Shown: positions 16,249-22,424 of the stretch, piece after piece
Position numbering within the stretch: the stretch's first letter is position 1
Layout: every line of letters begins with the position of its first letter
DNA from: DASRHK01 sp035650495
GTDB lineage: Bacteria > Pseudomonadota > Gammaproteobacteria > Nevskiales > Nevskiaceae
Direction: 5' to 3'
NCBI GenBank assembly: GCA_035650495.1
Contig: DASRHK010000130.1
Span: forward strand, 1-34,802
Length of the DNA stretch: 34,802 nucleotides
Notes under the pieces: model-generated
The model's input: the letters and a program-made list of their open reading frames with translations, nothing else
Told to the model about the DNA's origin: nothing
Database searches by the model: none
Program-made: the position numbers and the translations under genes

Positions 16249-17433
16249 ATGCGTCTTGGCCGCCTTCTGGCCTGTAGCTGTGCACTGTTGAGCGTCGCCG
16301 CAACCGCGGCGCCACAACCCGACAAGGCGCTCGCGCCGGCGCCTTCGACGGAAGCGCGCTTGCTCGAAGCCTGGGAGACCTGGCATTCCGGCGACCCGGC
16401 CGGCGCCGAGAAGGCGTTGCGATCGCTCCTCGCGCAGCGTCCCAATTACAAGCTCGGCTGGCTGATCTACGGCGATCTGCTCTCGGCGATGTCCGGCGGC
16501 AAGACGCGACTGCCACTGCCGAGCACCGACGCGCGCGTGCACGACCTGCAGGGCGAGATGGAGCGCCGCCTGATCAAGCGCGATCTCACCAGCGACGCCG
16601 TGCCGGGCAACCTGATCTACCTGTCCGGCGACTCGCCGCGCGCGATCGTCGTCGACCTGTCGCAAGGCCGCATGTTCCTGATGGAGCGCGGCGACGACGG
16701 CTGGCATCGCGTGCGCGACAACTATGCAGGCATCGGCGCGCTCGGCATGAACAAGCGCGACGAGCACGACTTCCGCACGCCGGTCGGCGTCTATCACATC
16801 AACGGCTACATCCCGGGCGCGTCGCTGCCGGACATGTACGGCGCGGGCGCGCTGCCGCTCGACTATCCCAACGACTGGGATCACGCCGACAACCGCTACG
16901 GCCACGGCATCTGGATCCACGGTGTTCCACGTGACACCTACGTGCGCGCGCCGCAGTCGAGCCAGGGTTGCGTGACGATCGCCAATGAAGACTTCGAATG
17001 GCTGCATCGCACGGTCGGCGCCGGCACGCCGGTGGTCCTTGCGGACAACGTGCAGTGGCTGTTCGCGGAGGAAGCCGAAGCGCTCAAGCAGGAATGGCTC
17101 GATCGGCTCGAGCAGTGGCGGCTCGCGCTGCTGTCAGGCGACTCCGCTCGTGTGCGCGGGTTCTACAAGAAGGCGCCGAAGGCCGCGGCGTATCACGAGC
17201 TCGAGGTCGAGCACATCAACGTCTTCGAATATCCGGGCGAGAAGGATCTCGTGCTCGCGCAGTTCCGCATGGCCCGCAATCAGGGCGGAGCGACGCAGGT
17301 CGAGCAGTTCTGGCGGCGGGACGCGTCCGGCGCGTGGAAGGTCGTCTTCGAGAAGAGCGGCGGCGGGGTCTCGCCGGCGATCGAGCGTCCGGCGAAGAAG
17401 AAGGCGTCGAAGCGCAACGTCGCGGCGCGATAA
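16249..17433 (+). CDS. L,D-transpeptidase (YkuD/ErfK family) with C-terminal NTF2-like domain
   Basis: Exported peptidoglycan enzyme of 394 residues. A signal peptide (MRLGRLLACSCALLSVAATAAPQ) is followed by an N-terminal helical part (about 30-120) and the YkuD catalytic domain (about 130-260): His224 in GIWIHGVP and catalytic Cys241 in QSSQGCVTIAN. The C-terminus (about 280-380) is an NTF2-like domain. The fold forms 3-3 crosslinks or attaches or detaches envelope proteins; YafK-like members cut such links, so the direction of reaction here is open. I chose ATG 16249 over the in-frame TTG 16240 because GGTAGG sits about 9 nt before the ATG. It is cotranscribed with the TPR gene and convergent with dsbA, 15 nt away. 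Confidence 0.9.
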   Translation: MRLGRLLACSCALLSVAATAAPQPDKALAPAPSTEARLLEAWETWHSGDPAGAEKALRSLLAQRPNYKLGWLIYGDLLSAMSGGKTRLPLPSTDARVHDLQGEMERRLIKRDLTSDAVPGNLIYLSGDSPRAIVVDLSQGRMFLMERGDDGWHRVRDNYAGIGALGMNKRDEHDFRTPVGVYHINGYIPGASLPDMYGAGALPLDYPNDWDHADNRYGHGIWIHGVPRDTYVRAPQSSQGCVTIANEDFEWLHRTVGAGTPVVLADNVQWLFAEEAEALKQEWLDRLEQWRLALLSGDSARVRGFYKKAPKAAAYHELEVEHINVFEYPGEKDLVLAQFRMARNQGGATQVEQFWRRDASGAWKVVFEKSGGGVSPAIERPAKKKASKRNVAAR

Positions 17434-17448
17434 AGCGCCGCCGGCGAC

Positions 17449-18096
17449 CTATTTCAGCTTGCGCTCCTTGCGCACCTTCTCGACGAGGAAGTCCAGCACG
17501 TCGAGCACCTTCTCCTCGCTGCCCGCCATGCCGGCGCCGGTCATGTAGCGGCCGTCGACGACGATCGTCGGCACACTGCTGATGCCGTAGGCGCGCAGCA
17601 GCGTCTCGGAGCGGCGCATGCGCGAGTCGACCATGAAGCTCGACGACGCGTTGTCGAAATCCTGTGGCTTCACGCCCGCAACCTGCCCGAACAGCTCGCG
17701 GAGCTGATCGAGCGTGTTCATCATCTTGTGGTCCTGGTGGATCGCATTGAACAGCGGCTTGTGGACCTTGTCGCCGACCCCGAGCGCCTCGGCGATGAAG
17801 AAGGCGCGCGCATGCACTTCACCGTCGGCGCGACCCAGCGTCGACGGCAGCCGATCGAAGATCACATCGCCCGGAGCCTTCGCGCGCCAGCCCTCGATGG
17901 TCGGATCGAAGTGGTAGCAATGCGGGCAGCCGTACCAGAACACCTCGGTGACTTCCACCTTCTTCGGATCGATCGGATCCTGCGGCTGCAGCACGCGCTT
18001 GTACTGCACGCCCTCTTTGGGCGTGTCGTCGGCAGCCGTGCAGGCAAGGGGGAGTGCGGCGAGCAGCGCGAGCGCTGCGCGGGCGATCAGACGCAT
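17449..18096 (-). CDS. dsbA: Thiol:disulfide interchange protein DsbA
   Basis: Periplasmic oxidase of 215 residues (E. coli 208) that introduces disulfides into exported proteins. An N-terminal signal peptide (MRLIARAALALLAALPLACTA) leads to the thioredoxin fold with FWYGCPHCYHFDP: the CPHC active site is Cys57-Cys60, typical for DsbA. The cis-proline region SSVPTIVVDGRYMT lies near residue 175. The N-terminal LACTA is not a good lipobox (Pro at -3), so a soluble form is more likely. It lies 25 nt downstream of cytochrome c4, in the same order known in Pseudomonas. No terminator is seen in the 15 nt to the convergent transpeptidase gene. Confidence 0.95.
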   Translation of the reverse strand: MRLIARAALALLAALPLACTAADDTPKEGVQYKRVLQPQDPIDPKKVEVTEVFWYGCPHCYHFDPTIEGWRAKAPGDVIFDRLPSTLGRADGEVHARAFFIAEALGVGDKVHKPLFNAIHQDHKMMNTLDQLRELFGQVAGVKPQDFDNASSSFMVDSRMRRSETLLRAYGISSVPTIVVDGRYMTGAGMAGSEEKVLDVLDFLVEKVRKERKLK

Positions 18097-18121
18097 GGAG
18101 CGAATCCTTGAGTGGCGGGCC

Positions 18122-18748
18122 TTACTGCAGGCCGTTGAGATAAGACGCGAGCGCGGTGATCTCGGCGTCGGTGAGCTTGCTGGCGACCGCGGTCATCATC
18201 TGGCCGTTGGTGCCGATGTTGCGCTCGCCGGCGCGGAAGCTCTTGAGCTGGATCGTCGTGTACGCCGCGTGCTGGCCGCCGATGCGCGCGTAACCGGCGG
18301 CGGGATTGCCGGCGCCCTTGGGCCCATGACAGCCGGCGCACGCCGGCAGGTCGCGCTTGGCGTCACCGGCGCGGAAGATCTTCTCGGCGACCTTGACGCT
18401 GTCGGGGCTCGCGACGCCCGGCTGCTGCTTCTGCTGCGAGAAGAAGGCGGCGACGTCGCGCATCTCCTGCTCGGACAGCAGCGTCGCCTGTCCCATCATG
18501 ATCGGCTGCTTGCGCTGCGCGCTCTTGAAGGCGACCAGCTGCTCGTAGATGTACTTCGAGCTCTGACCGGCGAGCTTCGGCCACTCGGGATTGCTGCTGT
18601 TGCCGCCCGGGCCGTGGCATGCGGCGCAGGTCGCCGCCTTGGCCGCGCCGGCTTCGGCGTTGCCGTTGACGAACGGATCGGCGGCGTTCTCCGCAGCGAC
18701 TGCGGATCCGGCGCAAACCAGCAGGCCAAGCAGCAACAGGCGCTTCAT
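18122..18748 (-). CDS. Cytochrome c4 (dihaem c-type cytochrome)
   Basis: Periplasmic electron carrier of 208 residues with signal peptide (MKRLLLLGLLVCAGSAVAA). Two haem-attachment motifs, CAACH (41-45) and CAGCH (137-141), stand in two similar domains, each with a later Met ligand candidate (MMGQ near 84, GQMMTAV near 183). This two-domain layout and length are those of cytochrome c4, which passes electrons from bc1 to terminal oxidases. ATG 18748 begins the signal peptide with GGGAGCG just upstream; a longer in-frame reading adds a charged tail unlike an exported protein. It is followed by dsbA and divergent from engB. Confidence 0.93.
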   Translation of the reverse strand: MKRLLLLGLLVCAGSAVAAENAADPFVNGNAEAGAAKAATCAACHGPGGNSSNPEWPKLAGQSSKYIYEQLVAFKSAQRKQPIMMGQATLLSEQEMRDVAAFFSQQKQQPGVASPDSVKVAEKIFRAGDAKRDLPACAGCHGPKGAGNPAAGYARIGGQHAAYTTIQLKSFRAGERNIGTNGQMMTAVASKLTDAEITALASYLNGLQ

Positions 18749-18838
18749 TCGACGCTCCCAAAATTGTTCCGAAGGACGCGGGCGAAAACCCACGTGTTAA
18801 TTTGCGCGCAAATGTTACACCAGGCGGCTGACCGGCAA
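18749..18838. promoter_or_regulatory. Divergent promoter region cytochrome c4 / engB with palindrome
   Basis: A 90 nt divergent intergenic region. It contains a perfect 14 bp palindrome ATTTGCGCGCAAAT (18800-18813) and next to it CACGTG (18791-18796). Dyads like these are typical of dimeric regulator sites. I could not fit a convincing -35/-10 pair to either gene. Confidence 0.35.
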
Positions 18839-19435
18839 ATGAATAACCCCCTCGCGACGGCGCGGTTCACCATCTCCTGTGCGCGTCTCGAGCAGCTGCC
18901 TTCGGCCGCGACGCCGGAAGTCGCCTTCGCGGGCCGCTCGAACGCCGGCAAGTCGTCCGCGCTCAACGCGCTGACCGGCCAGTCGCAGCTCGCGCGCGTC
19001 AGCAAGACGCCCGGCCGCACGCAGCTGATCAATTGCTTCGACGTCGGCGAGCGGGGTCGCCTGGTCGATCTGCCGGGCTATGGCTACGCGAAAGTGCCGG
19101 AGCCGATCCGCCGATCCTGGGGCGATCTGGTCGGCGGCTACCTCGACGTGCGCGAAAACCTGCGCGGGCTGATCGTGCTGATGGACATCCGCCATCCGCT
19201 GACCGACCTCGATCGGCAGCTGCTCGACTGGGCGCGGCATCGCGATCGCGCCTGTCACGTTCTGCTGACCAAGGCCGACAAGCTCGGCTTCGGTGCGGCG
19301 AAATCGACGCTGCAGAAGGTGAACAACGAGATCGGGAAGTTGCAGATGCAGATCAGCGCGCAGCTGTTCTCCTCGACCAGCAAGCTCGGCGTCGAGGAAG
19401 CGCGTGAAAAGGTGATGAGCTGGCTGTCTGCCTAG
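18839..19435 (+). CDS. engB: Ribosome biogenesis GTP-binding protein EngB (YihA/YsxC)
   Basis: Essential TrmE-Era-EngA-YihA-type GTPase of 198 residues acting in large-subunit assembly. G1 is GRSNAGKSS (about 32-40), G3 DLPGYGYAKV, G4 TKADK and G5 SSTSK. I chose ATG 18839, preceded by AGGCGG; ATG 18812 (nine residues more) is possible but lacks a ribosome site. The stop codon is the first part of an 18 bp inverted repeat (19435-19483). The neighbours, dsbA-cytochrome c4 on one side and polA on the other, match the Pseudomonas order as I recall it. Confidence 0.95.
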   Translation: MNNPLATARFTISCARLEQLPSAATPEVAFAGRSNAGKSSALNALTGQSQLARVSKTPGRTQLINCFDVGERGRLVDLPGYGYAKVPEPIRRSWGDLVGGYLDVRENLRGLIVLMDIRHPLTDLDRQLLDWARHRDRACHVLLTKADKLGFGAAKSTLQKVNNEIGKLQMQISAQLFSSTSKLGVEEAREKVMSWLSA

Positions 19436-19483
19436 GGCACTTGTTTATCCGCGCTTTTTCTTGCTGCGGATAAAAAAGTGCCC
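19435..19483. repeat. Long inverted repeat at the engB 3' end
   Basis: GGGCACTTGTTTATCCGC (19435-19452) faces its reverse complement at 19466-19483 with 17 of 18 positions matching and a 13 nt loop. It begins in the engB stop codon. As engB mRNA it would form a very stable 3' hairpin, but no T-run follows on the + strand. Its right arm contains the U-tract and four bases (19480-19483) of the terminator stem read on the - strand, so the two structures cannot form on the same DNA or RNA strand at once. Confidence 0.7.
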
Positions 19484-19511
19484 GGTGAATCGGGGGGTGA
19501 GTCACCGGGCA
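19471..19511 (-). terminator. Intrinsic terminator with C-rich loop
   Basis: Read on the - strand: stem TGCCCGGTGA (19511-19502), 13 nt loop CTCACCCCCCGAT, perfect opposite arm TCACCGGGCA (19488-19479), then C and six T (19477-19472). This is a textbook Rho-independent terminator. It ends transcription coming from the polA direction, either polA read-through or the proposed small RNA. Confidence 0.85.
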
Positions 19512-19601
19512 ACTAGTTCCGGCTTGGGGGTGCCGGATCCGCCCAGGGAGTGCAGGCGGAAGAGCGTCAGGGGTGACACTCGAAGGATCAGACCGGACCC
19601 C
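19472..19601 (-). ncRNA. Candidate sRNA in the Spot 42/ErsA locus, four C-rich-loop hairpins
   Basis: In the 196 nt between engB and polA, the - strand forms four consecutive stem-loops. SL1 at 19562-19581: 7 bp with one G-U, loop ACCCCT. SL2 at 19538-19560: 6 bp, loop TGCACTCCCTG. SL3 at 19518-19537: 6 bp, loop ACCCCCAA. SL4 at 19479-19511: 10 bp, loop CTCACCCCCCGAT, followed by T6. Each loop carries a CACYCC-like or ACCCC run able to pair with Shine-Dalgarno sequences. Known biology: Spot 42 lies between polA and yihA/engB in E. coli and ErsA in the same slot in Pseudomonas. The 3' end is firm; the 5' end is a guess, since I see no convincing promoter and the RNA could be processed from polA mRNA. 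Confidence 0.65.
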
Positions 19602-19631
19602 CCAAAAAAAGTTCCGAAGTTCAAATCTTCT

Positions 19632-22424
19632 TCAGGTTTTTGCGCTGCTCGCGTGCCCGCTGGCGTTATGTGCCTGATCCCACTGTGTACCCAGCCCGAA
19701 ATCGGCCACCAAGGGCACCTTTAGCCGGAACACCCGGACCATCCTGCCAGCGATTTCAGGCGCCAGCGCCGGCAGCGTCGCTGCGGGTCCCTCGAACACC
19801 AATTCGTCATGAACCTGCATGATCATGCGGATATCTTTCGCCTTCTTCTGCAAAAATCCGGCAACGTCGATCATCGCTAGCTTGATGAGATCGGCGGCGG
19901 TTCCCTGCAGAGGCGCGTTAATCGCTGTGCGCTCAGCATATTGGCGCAGCGCGGCATTTCGCGAGTTGATGTTCGGCAGATAAAGCCTTCGGCCGAGCAA
20001 GGTTTCGACATATCCGCGCGATTTGGCCTGCTCGCGCGTGGTGTCCATGAAACGCTTGACTCCCGGCAGACGGGCGAAGAAGCGCTCGATGTATTCGCCC
20101 GCCTCGCCGCGAGCGATCCCGAGCTGCTTGGCCAGACCGAAGGACGACATCCCGTAGATCAGCCCGAAGTTGATCGCCTTGGCGGCCCGGCGCTGGTCGG
20201 CCGTGACCTTGTCGATCTCGAGGCCGAAGACTTCCGCCGCGGTCGCCTGATGAATGTCGCGACCGCTCTCGAAGGCTTCGATCAGCCGCGGGTCCTCGGA
20301 GAAGTGCGCCATCAGGCGCAGCTCGATCTGCGAGTAGTCGATCGCGCAAAGCCGATTGCCCTGCTCCGCGACGAACGCGCGGCGGATCATCCGGCCTTCC
20401 TCGTTGCGGATCGGGATGTTCTGCAGGTTCGGATCCGATGACGACAAGCGTCCCGTCGCCGCGACCGCCTGGCCGTACGACGTGTGGATGCGGCCGGTCT
20501 TCGGATTGATCGCGAGCGGCAGCTGCTCGGTGTAAGTCGAGCGAAGCTTCTGCACCGTGCGCCAATCGAGCACCAGCCGCGGCAACGGATGCTGCGCGGC
20601 GAGCTGCTCGAGCACGTCTTCCGCCGTCGACGGCTCGCCCTTCGGCGTTTTCGCGAGCACCGGCAGCTGCAGCTTCTCGTAGAGGATCTGGCAGAGCTGC
20701 TTGGGCGACCCGAGGCTGAACTCCTGCCCCGCTTCCTTGTACGCGCTCTGCTCCTTCTCGTGCATGCGCTGCGCGAAGTCGGAGCTGATCTGCCCCAGCA
20801 TCTTCGCGTCGACCTTCACGCCCGCCTGCTCCATCGCCGCGAGCACGGGCACCAGCGGCATCTCGATCTCTTCGTAGATCTTCTTGAGTCCCGGCACTTC
20901 GCAGACGCGCGGGTACAGCACTTCGTGCAGGCGCAGCGTGACGTCGGCGTCCTCGGCGGCGTACTTCGCGGCCTCTTCGACCGGCACCTGATTGAACGTG
21001 ATCTGCGATTTGCCCTTGCCGGCGACGTCGGAGAACTTGATCGTCTTGTGATGGAGGTATTTCTCGGCGAGCGTGTCCATGTCGTGCCGATTGCCGGCAG
21101 CGTCGAGCACGTAGCTCTGCAGCATCGTGTCGTGCGCGATGCCTTTGACTTCGATGCCGTAGCGCGCGAGCACGTTGACGTCGTACTTCACGTGCTGGCC
21201 GAGCTTCGGGACCTTCGCGTCCTCGAGGATCGGCCTGATCTTCCTGAACACGAGCTCGGGCTCCAGCTGCTTCGGCACGCCGAGATAGTCGTGCGTCAGC
21301 GGGAGGTACCAGCCGTGTCCGGGCTCGGTCGCGAAGGAAACGCCGACGATGCCTGCGCCCGTCGAGTCGAGCCGGTCCGTCTCCGTGTCGAAGCAGATCA
21401 GCTTCGCGCTCGCGAGCTGCTTCAGCATCGCGTCGAGCGCTTTTTCTTCGGTGACCAGCTCGTACTTCGCGGCGGGCAGCGTGGGCTTCACGTCCGTCAC
21501 CGGCGGCGCGCTCGCCGAGGTCGCCGGCGCAGCACTCGACTCTCCGGCCTTCAATTCCTCCGCCCATCTCCCGAACCCCATGCGCTCGACCAGCGCGAGC
21601 AGCTTCGGGCGATCCACCGGCTTCGCGTGGAGGTCCTCGAGCTTCAGCGGCAGCTCGACGTCGCACTTGATCCTGGTCAGCTCGCGCGACAGCGGCAGGT
21701 GCGGCAGATGCGCGCGCAGGTTCTCGCCGAGCTTGCCCTTCACTTCGCCCGCACGCGCGATGACGCCGTCGAGCGAGCCGTATTCCTTGATCAGCTTCGC
21801 CGCGGTCTTCTCGCCCACCCCCGGCACGCCGGGAATGTTGTCGGTCGAGTCGCCCATCAGCGCGAGGTAATCGACGATCTTGTCCGGCGGCACGCCGAAC
21901 TTCTCCTCCACGCCGGCCGGATCGAGCTTGCGGTTCTTCATCGTGTCGAGCAGCGACACGCGCGCGTTCACCAGCTGCGCCATATCCTTGTCGCCGGTGA
22001 CGATGAGCACTTCCTCGTCCTGTTTCTGCGCCTGCGTCGTGAGCGTGCCGATGACGTCGTCGGCCTCGACGTTGGGCACCCGCAGCAGCGGCAAGCCCAT
22101 CGCCTCGATCATCTCGAGGATGATCGGGATCTGCGACGACAGGTCCTCCGGCGTCTCCATCCGGTTCTTCTTGTATTCCGGATAGAGCTCGGTTCGGAAG
22201 CTGTAGTCGCTCACATCGAAGACGACTGCGATGCGTTTCGGCGCGTAGTCCTTGATCAGCTTGCGCAGCATGTTGCCCATGCCATAGACCGCGCCGGTGG
22301 GCTGACCTTGCGGATTGGCGAGCGGCGGCAGCGCGTAGAACGCGCGGAACAGCCAGTTCGAGCCGTCGATGAGGACGAGGCGATCGGCGCTGGTCGGAAT
22401 GAGGCTCTGCTGCGGATCCGTCAC
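19632..22424 (-). CDS. polA: DNA polymerase I
   Basis: Repair and Okazaki-maturation polymerase of 930 residues (E. coli 928), complete with three domains. The 5'-3' exonuclease occupies about 1-300 (LVLIDGSNWLFRAFYA, NVEADDVIGTL, GDKDMAQLV). The 3'-5' exonuclease domain (about 325-520) keeps the acidic pair in CFDTETDRLD, so proofreading looks intact. The polymerase domain has motif A (AIDYSQIELR), motif B (RRAAKAINFGLIYG) and motif C (MQVHDELVFE). The frame stays open far upstream because it shadows lysA; the start is GTG 22424, overlapping the lysA stop by 4 nt (GTGA). The 45 bp repeat 22433-22477 sits immediately upstream and provides the only purine-rich stretch (GAGAGGCAGGA) near that start. 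Confidence 0.95.
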   Translation of the reverse strand: MTDPQQSLIPTSADRLVLIDGSNWLFRAFYALPPLANPQGQPTGAVYGMGNMLRKLIKDYAPKRIAVVFDVSDYSFRTELYPEYKKNRMETPEDLSSQIPIILEMIEAMGLPLLRVPNVEADDVIGTLTTQAQKQDEEVLIVTGDKDMAQLVNARVSLLDTMKNRKLDPAGVEEKFGVPPDKIVDYLALMGDSTDNIPGVPGVGEKTAAKLIKEYGSLDGVIARAGEVKGKLGENLRAHLPHLPLSRELTRIKCDVELPLKLEDLHAKPVDRPKLLALVERMGFGRWAEELKAGESSAAPATSASAPPVTDVKPTLPAAKYELVTEEKALDAMLKQLASAKLICFDTETDRLDSTGAGIVGVSFATEPGHGWYLPLTHDYLGVPKQLEPELVFRKIRPILEDAKVPKLGQHVKYDVNVLARYGIEVKGIAHDTMLQSYVLDAAGNRHDMDTLAEKYLHHKTIKFSDVAGKGKSQITFNQVPVEEAAKYAAEDADVTLRLHEVLYPRVCEVPGLKKIYEEIEMPLVPVLAAMEQAGVKVDAKMLGQISSDFAQRMHEKEQSAYKEAGQEFSLGSPKQLCQILYEKLQLPVLAKTPKGEPSTAEDVLEQLAAQHPLPRLVLDWRTVQKLRSTYTEQLPLAINPKTGRIHTSYGQAVAATGRLSSSDPNLQNIPIRNEEGRMIRRAFVAEQGNRLCAIDYSQIELRLMAHFSEDPRLIEAFESGRDIHQATAAEVFGLEIDKVTADQRRAAKAINFGLIYGMSSFGLAKQLGIARGEAGEYIERFFARLPGVKRFMDTTREQAKSRGYVETLLGRRLYLPNINSRNAALRQYAERTAINAPLQGTAADLIKLAMIDVAGFLQKKAKDIRMIMQVHDELVFEGPAATLPALAPEIAGRMVRVFRLKVPLVADFGLGTQWDQAHNASGHASSAKT

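Noticed and set aside
17434..17448. Terminator between the L,D-transpeptidase gene and dsbA
   Set aside because: Only 15 nt with GC-rich sequence and no T-run; not enough for a supported call.
19492..19573. G-quadruplex formed by four G-runs on the + strand
   Set aside because: Runs are 15-30 nt apart and embedded in perfect stem-loops, which explain them better.
19435..19601. Csr/Rsm-type sRNA on the + strand (G-rich loops)
   Set aside because: The + strand loops lack the ANGGA motif that CsrA binds and no T-run follows on that strand; the terminator fits only the - strand.
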